A stretch of DNA of 64,000 nt, taken from NCBI GenBank assembly GCA_963825175.1, contig CAWGSA010000002.1, forward strand, positions 310,001-374,000, given 5' to 3'. The position numbers were made by a program, and so were the translations under genes. Each line of letters opens with the position of its first letter. Positions within the stretch are counted from its first letter, which is position 1. The notes under the pieces were generated by a model. That model saw only the letters and a program-made list of their open reading frames with translations, was not told the DNA's origin and ran no database searches. Origin of the DNA: DATFTF01 sp963825175 (lineage in GTDB: Bacteria; Acidobacteriota; Thermoanaerobaculia; UBA5066; Gp7-AA6). This document shows positions 34,263-44,875 of this stretch, one piece after another.

Positions 34263-37200
34263 TCAGGGTTCGAAGAGAACCTTGGCCGGCAAGCCGCGGA
34301 TCACGAGCTCTTCGCCGGTGAAGGGCACGGCCTTCCCGTTGACGAGGACGCGGCTCGGCGGGGAGTCGAGCGGTGGGCGAAGCGCGATGCCTCCGGAAGG
34401 AATCGCGAGGCCGGCCGGAAGGGAAAAGCGCAGGCCATTCTTTTCGCGCTCGATCGAATAGGTCAGGAGGCCACGCGATGTGCGCAGGCCGCGCACGCCC
34501 ACGGGAAGGCCTGAAGCGAGCCACGCGGCGGGAATTCCCGCGGCGAGCACGAGAGCCTGGTCGGACGGCCGCTCGTAGGCGAAGAGATCGAGCGCGGAAC
34601 GGATGAAGTCGGCGCCGACCCAGGCGTGCGGGATGTCGCCGACGAACCGGGGCCGGCGCGGATCGCGGCCGACGACTTCGGCCCAGGCGTTCCATTGCGA
34701 GGGCCGGCGCCCCTCGAGAAAGAATCTCAGCATTTCCTGCGCGCGGTCCCGCCACCCCAGGCGCACGAAGGTCCCCACGGTGCGAATCTCGTAAGGCGTG
34801 TAGGCATCCCAGTCTCGCGATCCGTCGCGGCGGACGGACTCGGAGTAGTAGCGCTCGAAGGTCGCGAGAAGCTCGCGTCGAGGCAGGCGTGCGTCCTCTC
34901 CGACGGGATCGAACGCGATCGTCGTCGCCGTCGGATCGAAGTCGGCGAGCTCGGCGGAGCCGGGGATGTAATCGATCCTCCGGGATGCGATCGTGCGCGA
35001 GATTGACGCGAGCAGATCCCGCTCGAACTCGTCGCGGATCGCGCCCCAGCGCGAGGCGAGCTCGCTCTTGCCGAGCGCGGCGGCGAGCTCGGCCGCGACC
35101 TTCAAGCCCTTCAACGCCCAGAAGTCGTCCCAGTAGGAGTGCACGGGCTTTGCCGAGTACCCCTCGTGACTGATCGACTCCGGCAGCAGACCGAAGAAGG
35201 AAAGGCGCTGCAGGGCTCGGAACTCCTCGGTCCGGCGCATCTGCCGCAGGCGGTCGATGTACCCGACCACGGCCTCGACGCGCGGAAAGACTCGCTCGAG
35301 AAACGCGCGGTCCCCCGTGAAGCGCCAGTATTCCGCGATCGCGAAGAGCAGCTCGCCGTGGCTGTCGTTCTCGACGACGGGATCGGCGCCGCGGCGGTCG
35401 ACGCAGCAGGGGACCCGTCCGTCGGCGTCCTGAAATCCGGCGAACCACTCGGCGTAGCCCCGCGCCACGTCCGGGTGCCCGGTGCGCAGGAGAGCCTCCG
35501 CGATCAGCGCTCCGTCGCGGATCCAGGAGCGGGCGTAGGAGCGCGTGCCCGGGCGCAGGGCCGGACCGTCGCGCTCGATCAAGGCGTAGGCGATGTTGCT
35601 GCGGACGGTGCGCGCGAGCTCCTGGACCGCCGGCGGACCGTCGAAGGCGACGCGGCCGACCTTCTCGCGCCAGGCCCGCGCGGCCGTTTCGAGGCGGCGC
35701 GCGAAGGCGAGGCGCGTGACCTCGGCTGTCGGCTGATGCGCCGGGGTGGATCGGCAGGCCCAGGACGACCTCCTTGCCGGCCTTCGGAGGGATTTCGAGA
35801 TCGAAGGCCAAGGCCCCGCTCGCGTATCCGAACGCGTCGTCGACCTCGCGTCGGTCGGGAAGGGCGCCGCCGGCGAGGATCTCGGTGATGGGACCCTGGT
35901 CGAAAGGCGCGGCGCCGAAGGCGGACGGACGGGACTCCGGGAAGACGGCCTCCCGGCCGTCCACGGCGACGGCCGAGCCGTTCCAGGCGAGCGTATGGAT
36001 CGGCGCGACACCCCCCGCGCCGTTCAAGAACTGGGTGGGCGGATCGACCTGGAACGGCCGGACGGCCAGGAAGAGCTTGCCCCGGACCGTGCCGGCGCCG
36101 CGGTTGACGATGCGGTAGCGGACGCGGACCCAGGAGCGCTCGGGCGGCCCGTCGGCGAGCGCGGTGACGGCCAGAGTGACGCCGCGCAGGGACCAGGTCG
36201 TTGTCGGGATGGGCAGATCCCCGCCTTCGAGCGAATGCCCGATCTCGGCCTCCCCCCAGGAGACGAGCTTGCCGTCGAGCCAGAGCAAGGGCTCGACCGC
36301 GAACGACCCCTTCCGCGGCTCGATCGCTCCGTCCTCGGAGAAGAGCGCGTTGTCCGTGTCGCCGTCGACTCCGACGACCGTCCAATAGGACTGCTCGCCG
36401 GAAAACGCGCGCGGATAGATTCCCCGCGGCGCGTCCCTGGCGATAGCCTCGAAGAACGCGTTGGGCGTTTCGGAAAACGCCAGCGGCTGAACCGAGATTT
36501 CGCGGATGCCGAATCCGGCGGGGGCGCCGTCCTCCGCGAGCTCGAGCCGGACGTACCGCGCGTCGGACTCCGGGAGCGACAGGTCGTCGCGCCCGCCGTT
36601 GCCGGCCTCGACGGACCGCGCCAGGGTCCACGCCGTGCCGTCCTGCGAGAGCTTCACGTCGTAGCGGCGGGCGAAACGCCCGGGTTCCCACTGGATCGTC
36701 AGGCCGCCGAACTCCCGCCGTTGCCCCAAATCGATCTGGAGCCAGGCCGCGCCGCCGCCAGTCTCCCAGGCCGTCGACGGATCGCCGTCCATCGCGCGGG
36801 AGGCCTCGAAGCCCGGCGTGGCCGCGGACGCCGAGAGCACCGGCGGATGCGCCGGCGGCCCGGGCGGGGGCAGGGGAGTCAGCGTCAGATCGTCGAGCGC
36901 GATCCAGCCCGATCCTCCTGCGCGCGCCGTCACCGTGAACTCGATCGCGGCGGCGTGGCGGATCTCTCCGCCTCCCGCCGGCCCCCAGGCGAAGGAGAAG
37001 TGGCGTTTCTTGAGTCGGACCGTGGTCCAGGCCGCCGGCGGCTCGAATTCGTGACGCACCGACCACCAGACGTTCTCGCCGGACGCGTCGAGGAGCTTGA
37101 CCTCCAGGTCGTTGGCGCGGCCCTGCCCGCGGAGGGCGAAAGAGATCTCGTAGTTCTCCGGCAGGTCGAGCGCCACGGTGCGGCGCGCCGCGGCCCAGCC

Positions 37201-37440
37201 CGCGCGGCCGGCGAAATCGAAATCGAGCCGCAGCGCGTGGCCGTGGACCCCCTCGGCGTCCGAAAGCTCGAGCTTCACGCCCGCCGACGGCGCGGCTTTC
37301 CACACCGAGATGTCGTGGAAATCGTCGAGGATCTCCTGCCGATCGAGGGTCTGCGTGGCCGAAGTCAACAGAAGGGGGATCAGAATCAGCAAGGCGAGAC
37401 GCCTGTCGCCCCGTCGCCCTGTCCCCCCGTCCGCACTCAC
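34263..37440 (-). pseudogene. Discoidin-containing six-hairpin glycosidase, one frameshift
   Basis: Last gene of the carbohydrate operon, about 1058 aa when repaired. GTG 37440 overlaps the permease stop (GTGA), and a hydrophobic signal (LALLILIPLLLTSATQ) follows. Then come a carbohydrate-binding-like beta domain (~40-210), an F5/8 type C domain (~215-340; ASRAMDGDPSTAWETGGGAAW, RREFGGLTIQWEPG), a beta-sandwich and a C-terminal alpha/alpha six-hairpin domain (SYARSWIRDGALIAEALLR; VENDSHGELLFAIAEYW; PHAWVGADFIRSALDLF). The frame shifts once near 35715-35750 and length fits one extra base. The exact GH family is not recognised. Confidence 0.75.
37401..37432. repeat. 8-nt tandem array in a coding start
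   Basis: Units CGCCCCGT, CGCCCTGT, CCCCCCGT follow directly after the permease stop / glycosidase GTG start and are translated into the first residues (ADGGTGRRGDRR) of the glycosidase. Confidence 0.6.
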
Positions 37441-38258
37441 TCCTTCACTCCCCCGATCAGGATTCCGGAGATGTACGACTTCTGCAGCGCCAGGAAGAGG
37501 ATGAGCACGGGCAGGACCGTCAGCACCGAGCCCGCCATCATCAGCTCGGTGTCCTGGGCGTGCTCCCCCGAAAGGATCGCCAGCGCCACCGGGAGCGTGT
37601 AGCGCGACTCGCCGGTCAGGACGATCAACGGCCAGAGGAAGTCGTTCCAGGTCGCCAGGAACGTCACGATGCCGAGCGTCGTCAGAACGGGCTTCAAGAG
37701 CGGAAGGACGATTCGGCGGAAGATCGTCCACTCTCCGGCACCTTCCAGCCGCGCGGCGTCCAGGAGATCGTCGGGGAGCGCCCGCGCGAACTGGTAGACC
37801 AGGAAGATGCCGAGGATGGTCGATGCGGCGGGGAGGATGACGCCGGCGTAGGTGTTGACCAGGCCCATCGAACGCAGGAGCAGAAAGAGGGGCAGCATCG
37901 CCACCGGCGTGGGCACAACCATCGCCGCGAGCAGCGCTGCGAAGAGCCGGTCGCGCCCGGCGAAACGCAGCTTGGCGAAGGCGTAGCCGGCCATGCCGTT
38001 CAAGAGCAGGGAGACCAGCGTCACCGCGACGGCCAGCAACAGGCTGTTGGCGAAGGCGCGTCCCAGGGACAGCCGCGTGAAGAGCTCGCGGTAGTTCCCG
38101 ATCGTCGGCCGGGCGGGCAGGAACGGGGGAGGAAAGGAGTTGGCCTCGCCCGGGCTCATGAACGATGCGGAGATCATCCAGAGGAGAGGTGCCAGAGTCA
38201 CCGCCGCGCCGGCGGCGAGCGCCGTGTTGATCACGAACGAGCCGCCGCGTCTCTTCAC
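37437..38258 (-). CDS. Carbohydrate ABC transporter permease (MalG type)
   Basis: 273 aa inner-membrane permease with six helices. The EAA motif reads LLDAARLEGAGEWTIFRRIVLPLLKP, contacting the ATPase. GTG 38258 overlaps the previous stop (GTGA), and the next gene overlaps in the same way. No ATPase gene is in the cluster, so a shared MsmK-like ATPase is implied. Confidence 0.93.
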   Translation of the reverse strand: MKRRGGSFVINTALAAGAAVTLAPLLWMISASFMSPGEANSFPPPFLPARPTIGNYRELFTRLSLGRAFANSLLLAVAVTLVSLLLNGMAGYAFAKLRFAGRDRLFAALLAAMVVPTPVAMLPLFLLLRSMGLVNTYAGVILPAASTILGIFLVYQFARALPDDLLDAARLEGAGEWTIFRRIVLPLLKPVLTTLGIVTFLATWNDFLWPLIVLTGESRYTLPVALAILSGEHAQDTELMMAGSVLTVLPVLILFLALQKSYISGILIGGVKE

Positions 38259-39152
38259 GCGCCCTTCCTCCGGGCCAGCGCGAACTGAGCCGCCGAGGCT
38301 GCCAGGATGATCAGGAACAGGACGAAGGCGATGGCCGCCGCGTAACCCATGTTCCACCAGCGGAAGCCCTGCTTGTACATGAGGAGCCCGATCGACAGCG
38401 TGGCGTTCAGCGGTCCCCCGTTGGTCATCACGTACGGCTCGGCGAAGAACTGGAAGTAGCCGATGGCCGTGATGACTCCCAGGAAGAGGAAGGTTGGCCC
38501 GAGGAGCGGCACGGTGATCTTCCGGAAAACCTGCCACGCGCCGGCGCCGTCCAACCGCGCGGCCTCGAAGAGCGACTCCGGGATGTTGCCGAGCCCGGCG
38601 ATGAACAGGATCATGGCGTATCCGAAGTTCTTCCAGACCGCGAGCAGGATGATGCCGGCCATGGCCCACCGCGGGTCGCCCAGCCAGTCGATCGGAGCGA
38701 TCCCGAGCGCGTGGAGCGCCCGATCGATCAAGCCCGAACCGCGGGTGGTAGAGGTAGCGGAACACGACCGCCACGCCCACCAGCGTCGTCACGTACGGCG
38801 CGAAGAAGATCGTGCGGAAGAGGCCCCTGGCGCGCGCCCTCCTGGAGTGGAGAAGGAGCGCCGCCGCGAGCGCGACGCCGATCGTCAATGGCCCGCCCAC
38901 GAAGACGAAATAGAACGTGTTGCGCAGGGCGATCCAGAAGAGCGGGTCGCGCACCAGGGCCGCGTAGTTGGCGAGCCCGGCCAGGCGGACGTTGCCCGGA
39001 TCGGCCAGCGCGTAGATGTCGAAGTCGGTGAACGACAGGGCGAGCGAGGCGGCGATCGGCAGAAGGAAGAAGAGGCCGATGACGCAGAGGCCCGGCGCGA
39101 GGAAGATCATCGCGGCCCGGGCCTCGCCCGGGAAGGCACGGGACGTTCTCAT
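38255..39152 (-). pseudogene. Carbohydrate ABC transporter permease (MalF type), frameshifted
   Basis: About 298 aa when repaired. The N-terminal half runs from ATG 39152 (AAMIFLAPGLCVIGLFFLLPIAASLALSF). The frame changes near 38729-38731, where CTTGATCG would read on if one T were removed. The C-terminal half has the EAA loop LFEAARLDGAGAWQVFRKITVPLLGP. ATG overlaps the binding-protein stop (ATGA). Single extra base, so possibly an assembly error. Confidence 0.88.
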
Positions 39153-40447
39153 TGCTTCTTTCGGGTCTTTCGGGCAAGCATCCAGCGCCGCTTCTCCAGC
39201 ATATGGTCGACGTCCCTGTCGAGGGTGGCGAGCGCGGCGGCGACGCTCTCCCGTCCCCGGATCGCCGGCTCCAGGTCCTCGGGCACTTTCTGCGCGATCT
39301 GCTCCCACTCGGCCACCCGCGGCATCGGTGCGACGTGCTCGAGCTGCGTGCGGAACGCGCGGGCCTTGGCGTCGCCGGCCAGAGCGCGGTCGTCCCAGGC
39401 GGCGGTGCGGGCCGGAAGGTCCCCGGACAGATCGTAGAAGCGCGTTTGGACGTCCGGCCGCGAAAGGAACTCGATGACGCGCCAGGCCTCCCGGGGCCGG
39501 TTCGACGCCCGAAGAATGGCCAGGCTCGAGCCGCCGGCGAACGACGTCCCCGGCCAGCTTGCCGCCTGCGGGGCCGGAAGGGGCGCGGTCATCCAGAGGT
39601 CCTGCTTCTCGGGCGGGAGCCGCCGCCGGAACTCGCCCAGGTTCCACGGCCCGGTGAGCCACATCGCGATCGTGCCCCGCGCGAACTCCTGGTAAACGTT
39701 GCCGATCTGGGTGTAGCTGACCAGGGGAGCCAGGTCCTCCCGAAAGAGCCCCACGTAGTAGGCGGCGGCCGCGGCGAACGCGGGCCCGGCGAATGCGCCG
39801 CGCGAGCCGTCGGAGGCGAGCAGCTCCGACCCCTGCTGCAATCCGAGGATGGTGACCTGTTCCCACTCGTTGGTCGGAAGGAGAATCGGATGGCCCGACG
39901 GGCCCTGAAGGGCCTTGATCCGCCGCATCGCCGTCAGCCAGTCCGGCCAGCTGCGCGGCGGTTGCCGGAACCCGGCCCGGGCCAGGAGATCGGGCCGGTA
40001 AAAGAGCACACGGGTGTCGACGTACCACGGGATCCCGTACACCGCCCCGTCGTAGAGGCTGCCCCGCCAGATGCCGGGAAAGTAGTCGGCCGCCGCGAGC
40101 GTCCGCGAAGCCGCGATGGAATCATCGAGCTTCGCCAGCGCCCCGATCGCGGCGAACTCCGGGATCCAGGTATTGCCGAGCTGCGCGATGTCGGGCGTGG
40201 ATCTTCCGACGAAGGCGGTCAGGAGCTTCTCGTGCGCGGAGGTCCACGGGATCTGCTGGACCGCCAGGTGGAGGTCCGGATTCGCGCGCTCGAACTCGCC
40301 GACGAGCTGGTGGACGACCTCGCCCTCGCGCCCCATCCCCCAGAAGGTGACCGTCGTGACCGAAGCCCGGCGGTCGCCGCTCCCGCCGGAGCAGGCCGCG
40401 GCGAGAAGGGCCGCGGCGGCGGCGCTTACGGCGCGGAAGCGAGCCAT
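39149..40447 (-). CDS. Sugar ABC transporter substrate-binding lipoprotein
   Basis: 432 aa, family 1 extracellular solute-binding protein. Lipobox LLAAAC near residue 20. VTFWGMGREGEVVHQLVGEFE, TPDIAQLGNTWIPEFAAIGAL and GIPWYVDTRVLFYRPDLL are typical of oligosaccharide-binding proteins. It overlaps the end of the preceding glycoside-hydrolase gene by 22 nt and is followed by the two permeases. Confidence 0.94.
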   Translation of the reverse strand: MARFRAVSAAAAALLAAACSGGSGDRRASVTTVTFWGMGREGEVVHQLVGEFERANPDLHLAVQQIPWTSAHEKLLTAFVGRSTPDIAQLGNTWIPEFAAIGALAKLDDSIAASRTLAAADYFPGIWRGSLYDGAVYGIPWYVDTRVLFYRPDLLARAGFRQPPRSWPDWLTAMRRIKALQGPSGHPILLPTNEWEQVTILGLQQGSELLASDGSRGAFAGPAFAAAAAYYVGLFREDLAPLVSYTQIGNVYQEFARGTIAMWLTGPWNLGEFRRRLPPEKQDLWMTAPLPAPQAASWPGTSFAGGSSLAILRASNRPREAWRVIEFLSRPDVQTRFYDLSGDLPARTAAWDDRALAGDAKARAFRTQLEHVAPMPRVAEWEQIAQKVPEDLEPAIRGRESVAAALATLDRDVDHMLEKRRWMLARKTRKKQ

Positions 40448-41880
40448 CCGCCGGTGAAGCCCGCGCGGCGCAGGCCGCTCACAATATACGTATTGTGACG
40501 CATCGTCTTCCACACCAGCTCCGTCCGGGCGTTCTCGATCATGGCCAGGATCGGTCCCTGGTCGATGCCGAGCCAGTCGCCGTCGACCCAGCCTATGCCG
40601 GGAACGACACGCCCGTGGCGGACCGGCACGGCCAGCCGGAAGGTCGGGTTGAAGGCGTCGAAGAAGCCGTAGCGGCCGAAGAGGGCGTCCCCGTAGCGCC
40701 TCTGCATCTCTGCGATCGCCGGCAGCACGATCTCCGGCGCGAAGGGGAGAGAGGAGATGGCCGCCGTCGGGGCGATCGTGCCGTCGTCGCGACGGTCGCC
40801 GGGGGCGACGCCCCGGGCCCAGTAGGTGTGGAACGTGCGGCGGCGCCCGTCGACGTCGAAGTCGCCGTCGACCGGCCCGTCGCAGGCGGTCAGGCCCCAG
40901 ACCTGCGCGCCGTAGCCGCGCCAGCCCTCCGGGTTCTCCACGGCGTAGGCGCGCTGGGCGTAAGCGGCGCGCCGCGAGTTTTCGAAGTAGTCGATCCCCT
41001 TGCCGCGCATGTAGGCGTCCTGGATGCCGCGGAAGTCGACCCACGTCTGCGTGTAGTGGTATCCGAAAAGCGGCGCGAACGTGACGTACTCTTCTCCCTG
41101 GAAGCTTCTCCAGCGATAGGTCGACGTCCAGGCAGTCCAGGCGGCGGGATCGACGGGATGCGTCGGCGAACCGAGAGCCAGGATGTAGAGAATCATGGCT
41201 TCGTCGTAGCCCCGCCAATCGTAGGTGTTGAAGCCTTCCTCCGGCGTCCAGCCATGCGAGACAACCGGGGGACGCGGCGACAGGGCCTTCCAGTCGGCGT
41301 CGCGGTAGAGGCGGTCGGCCAGGCTGCGGATCGCGGCCTCTTTCGGATCGTCGCGATCGAAATACGAGGCGCAGAAGAGCGCGCCGGAGAGCAGCAGCGT
41401 CGTGTCGACCGTGGAGAGCTCGATCGTCTGGAAGCGCAGGCCGGTCTCCATGTCGAGGAAGTGGTAGAAGAAGCCGAAGTGCCCGGTGACATTAGCGGCG
41501 CCGGATCCCCGCGGCGCGCCGGCGAAGAACGCGAGCGTGGTCAGCGTGCGTTCGCGCGCGGCCTCGCGCGTCACATAGCCGCGCTCGACCCCGATGGGAT
41601 AGGCGGTCAGGGCGAAGCCGACCGCGGCGATCGAGGAGAAGGACGGACTGGGGTAGCGGTCCGGAACGAGGCCATTCTTCGGGTTGGCGGTCTCCCAGAA
41701 GAAGTCGAACGTGCGCCGCTCGACCCCGTCGAGGAGGCGTTCGGTCGAAGCGTCCAGGCTGTGGAGGGGCAGCCCGACCCGGGCCTGCAGCGGGGGCGTG
41801 GACGGCGGGCGGCAGGCCGCGGCGCCGAAGAGGACCAGGGCCAGGACGGCCGCCGCCGCGCGCGCGCGCAAGCGTGGCAT
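40426..41880 (-). CDS. Glycoamylase-like (GH144-type) lipoprotein
   Basis: 484 aa with a lipoprotein signal (LALVLFGAAAC). The alpha/alpha barrel carries blocks of the glycoamylase-like family (PF10091), which includes GH144 endo-beta-1,2-glucanases: RTFDFFWETANPKNGLVPDR, GHFGFFYHFLDMETG, STVDTTLLLSGALF, GYDEAMILYILALGS and WVDGDWLGIDQGPILAMIEN. A beta-glucan substrate is therefore inferred but not proven. Start ATG 41880 chosen for the signal; ATG at 41949 would add residues without similarity. Confidence 0.85.
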   Translation of the reverse strand: MPRLRARAAAAVLALVLFGAAACRPPSTPPLQARVGLPLHSLDASTERLLDGVERRTFDFFWETANPKNGLVPDRYPSPSFSSIAAVGFALTAYPIGVERGYVTREAARERTLTTLAFFAGAPRGSGAANVTGHFGFFYHFLDMETGLRFQTIELSTVDTTLLLSGALFCASYFDRDDPKEAAIRSLADRLYRDADWKALSPRPPVVSHGWTPEEGFNTYDWRGYDEAMILYILALGSPTHPVDPAAWTAWTSTYRWRSFQGEEYVTFAPLFGYHYTQTWVDFRGIQDAYMRGKGIDYFENSRRAAYAQRAYAVENPEGWRGYGAQVWGLTACDGPVDGDFDVDGRRRTFHTYWARGVAPGDRRDDGTIAPTAAISSLPFAPEIVLPAIAEMQRRYGDALFGRYGFFDAFNPTFRLAVPVRHGRVVPGIGWVDGDWLGIDQGPILAMIENARTELVWKTMRHNTYIVSGLRRAGFTGGWLASAP

Positions 41881-41965
41881 GGAACGGAAACCGAAGGGGG
41901 CGGGCACCAGCCCGCCCCCGGAAACGCCGCCGCCGGTCAAACGCGGCACGGCCGATCGCGCCGCC

Positions 41966-44839
41966 TCAGAATCCCACGGTCACGCCGAGCTGGAGGCGCC
42001 GCGGAAGCGTCAGCAGCGCGCCCGCCGTCCCGAAGTTCTGATTGGTTCCGGTTTTCGGAATGAAACCGTCGATCGAGCCCGGATCGAGATTGTCGTGGTT
42101 GGTGAGGTTGAACACACCCACGGTGAAGCCCACCCGCGCGGGCCCGATGGGGAAATCCTTCTGAAGCTGCACGTCGATGTCCTGGTAGGGGAAGGTTCCC
42201 TTCTGGAAGCCGTCGTACAACAGGACCTGGGAGAGGCCCGGCCCGAAGAAGTCGCCGTTGATGATGGTGAAGCCCGTCCCGGTTCCCAGAGTGATGAGCG
42301 TCGAGAGCCTCGTGTCGAAGGGAAGGCCGACGATGCCCGAGAGCACGATCCGGTGCCGCTCGTCGAACTGCGTGCGGTGGCGCGGGTAGGCCGGCACGTT
42401 GACGTAGTCGAGGCTGAACAGGTCACCGCCCGTGCCGGTGGCGTGGCTGTAGGTGTAGGCCAGGGTCGCTCCCCAGCGCGACGACGCGGTGTACGGCTTG
42501 GTGGCCTGGAGCAGCAGCGCGTCGTACCAGCCGCGCTTGTCGGCGTCGGACAGGAGGATCTCGGCGAAGTCGGGGGCCGGATGCTGGCAGCAGGGGAAGT
42601 TGTTCCAGATGTAGGTGTAGCCGTTTCGAGAGCGGGAGCCGGCGTAGGACAGGGAGAATCCGACCGGGCCCAGCTGCTGCCGGACGCCGGCGGAGAACTC
42701 GTCAGTGATCGGCGGCTTGGTGTTGTTGTTGATCAGGAAGACCTGGGGCTTGGGGCCGTTCCCGCTGGCGACCAGACCTTCCAGGCCGGCGGCCGAGAGG
42801 TAGGAGGGATTCCACATGATGGTCGGCACGCCGTTGCGCGGTTGTCCGTCGGCCGAGAACAGGAACTGCAGCCGCGTGTACTGGAGGCGATACCGCTCGT
42901 CGAGGACGTAGTTGTACGTGTCCCGGTCGAAGTAGCGCCCATAACCGCCGAAGAGGATCGTCGTTCCCTTGCCCGACAGATCGTAGGCAACACCGACGCG
43001 AGGCTGGAATTCGTTCTTGTAGTTCGGGCGCTGGCTGCCGTCGGTGAAGTAGTCCGGCGGCACCTTCCCGGAGAGCTCGCTGACGACATTGGCCGGCGTC
43101 ACGTAGCTGTTGTTCAACTGATCGGTCTCGTAGTCCCAGCGCAGCCCGATGTTGACGGTCAGGCGGGAATTGACGGTCCAGTCGTCCTGGACGTAGACGC
43201 CGTACTGGTTGTTGTGCGCCGAGATGTCGGGGTTCCCGAACCCGAAGAAGGCCTGGTAGGGAAAGCTGAAGTCGGGGCTGATCGAGGAGGTGAAGTCGAA
43301 CTCGGGATTGTCGTTCTGGAACTTGTGCACGTTGTACCGGTTCGCGTTGACGTAGGCGCCCGACTTGACGACGTGATCGCCGAACGCTTTGAGGTTCAGG
43401 AGGCTGAAGTCCTCGCGGACGGTCAGCCGCCGCTGATCGAAGTCCTGGTGGTTGTTGCCTCCGCCGATGCGCAGCACCTGCTCGTAGTTCAAGCCGATCT
43501 GTCCGGGATTGACCGGCTGCGGATTCCACCGGTAGTCGTTGTAGGAAAGGGTGGTCTCGGAGAGGTAGGAGCTCGCGGCGAGCGTGTTCTTGACCTGCGC
43601 GTTCCACACGCCGTTCTCGATGTTGTTGGCGCTCTGCACGCTGGTCTGGCCGCCGAAGTCGCGGATCTCGTGCTCCTTGCGGTAATAGCCGCTCGCGTCG
43701 ACGACGTCGGAGGGAGCCGTTTGCCAGGACAGCTTGCCGAACGCCAGGTTGGAGCGGAAGGGGCTCGTGACGTTGCCCTGGAAGGAGAGGAGCTGGGTGC
43801 GGAGAGGCTCGGGCACCTGGTTGATCTGCGAGCCGACCGCCACGTTGTTGGCGCGGTTCTGATCGTTGTACTCCCAGGAGCCGAAGAAGTGGAGCCCGTC
43901 CTTCACGATCGGTCCGCCGATCGAGACGCCGGCCTGGTAGCGGGTGTAGTCGGGCTTCTTGTGGGTGGCGGTGTGGCCCGTGCCGCAGCGCCCGTTGACG
44001 GTGTCGACGCAGTCGTCGTCGGCGACCAGGGACTTGTTCTGGTACTCCCCGAACCCATCGCCGTGCAGCTCATTGCCGCCCGACTTGGTGACCGCGGTGA
44101 TGATCGCGCTCGAAGACTTCTCGTACTCGGCCTTGAAGTTCTGCGTCACCACGCGAAACTCCTGGACGGCGTTCTGGGGAAACGGATTGCCCCTGCTGGT
44201 GTCCTGGCCCGAGATGCCTCCGGTCAGGACGTCGTTCTTGAAGCTCGTCCCGTCGATGAAGACGTTGACGGCGTTGGCGTCGACCGCTCCGGCGGTGATG
44301 GTCTTGGAGAGGGCCGAGTCGTTGTAGCGCACGCCCGGAGCCAGGGCGGCGAAGGACAGGAAGTTGCGGTTGTCTTGCGGGAGCTGTTGGAGCTGCTGCT
44401 CGGTTACGTTGGTGGCGATCTCGTTGCTCTTGGCCTCGATGACCGGCGCCTCGCCGGTGACGGTCACGGCCTCGGCCGCCTTGGCCGCGAGCTTCAACTC
44501 GAAATCCAGGCCCTGCGTCTGCCCCAGCAGGACACGGGTCTTGCGAGTTTCGGTTGTGAAGCTCGGGAGCGTGGCCGTCACGGTGTAGGGACCTGGCGGC
44601 ACGCTCAGGTTGTAGAACCCTCCTGCCGCGGTCGTGGCGCCCACCCGAAACCCGGTGTCGTCATTGACTGCCTCGACCGTCGATCCCGGCAGGACCCCGC
44701 CGGTCTCGTCCTTGACCGTCCCGCGCAGCGTGCCCGTCGTCGACTGCGCCAAGAGCACCGCCGGCAGGAACCCAAGCGCACTCAGAGCGAGAAGTGGCAG
44801 GACGCGCTTGACCGCGCCCGTCAGAACCTTGCGTCTCAT
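41966..44839 (-). CDS. TonB-dependent receptor with carboxypeptidase-regulatory domain
   Basis: 957 aa outer-membrane importer. Signal peptide, then an N-terminal CarboxypepD-reg domain (TGTLRGTVKDETGGVLPGST; FYNLSVPPGPYTVTATLPSF), a plug (LQQLPQDNRNFLSFAALAPGV; SSAIITAVTKSGGNELHGDG) and a 22-strand barrel ending in RLQLGVTVGF with terminal Phe. This Oar-like architecture is abundant in Acidobacteriota. It lies between lacI and the glycoamylase gene, so it probably imports the oligosaccharide. Confidence 0.93.
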   Translation of the reverse strand: MRRKVLTGAVKRVLPLLALSALGFLPAVLLAQSTTGTLRGTVKDETGGVLPGSTVEAVNDDTGFRVGATTAAGGFYNLSVPPGPYTVTATLPSFTTETRKTRVLLGQTQGLDFELKLAAKAAEAVTVTGEAPVIEAKSNEIATNVTEQQLQQLPQDNRNFLSFAALAPGVRYNDSALSKTITAGAVDANAVNVFIDGTSFKNDVLTGGISGQDTSRGNPFPQNAVQEFRVVTQNFKAEYEKSSSAIITAVTKSGGNELHGDGFGEYQNKSLVADDDCVDTVNGRCGTGHTATHKKPDYTRYQAGVSIGGPIVKDGLHFFGSWEYNDQNRANNVAVGSQINQVPEPLRTQLLSFQGNVTSPFRSNLAFGKLSWQTAPSDVVDASGYYRKEHEIRDFGGQTSVQSANNIENGVWNAQVKNTLAASSYLSETTLSYNDYRWNPQPVNPGQIGLNYEQVLRIGGGNNHQDFDQRRLTVREDFSLLNLKAFGDHVVKSGAYVNANRYNVHKFQNDNPEFDFTSSISPDFSFPYQAFFGFGNPDISAHNNQYGVYVQDDWTVNSRLTVNIGLRWDYETDQLNNSYVTPANVVSELSGKVPPDYFTDGSQRPNYKNEFQPRVGVAYDLSGKGTTILFGGYGRYFDRDTYNYVLDERYRLQYTRLQFLFSADGQPRNGVPTIMWNPSYLSAAGLEGLVASGNGPKPQVFLINNNTKPPITDEFSAGVRQQLGPVGFSLSYAGSRSRNGYTYIWNNFPCCQHPAPDFAEILLSDADKRGWYDALLLQATKPYTASSRWGATLAYTYSHATGTGGDLFSLDYVNVPAYPRHRTQFDERHRIVLSGIVGLPFDTRLSTLITLGTGTGFTIINGDFFGPGLSQVLLYDGFQKGTFPYQDIDVQLQKDFPIGPARVGFTVGVFNLTNHDNLDPGSIDGFIPKTGTNQNFGTAGALLTLPRRLQLGVTVGF

Positions 44840-44875
44840 GGCTATCCCTCCTTGACCGAAGTTGCAGATCTCGAA

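Noticed and set aside
32167..37731. Single giant minus-strand protein of 1854 residues
   Set aside because: The open frame joins the fibre gene and the upstream part of the glycosidase only by chance; each has its own start, RBS or overlap, and the glycosidase continues in another frame.
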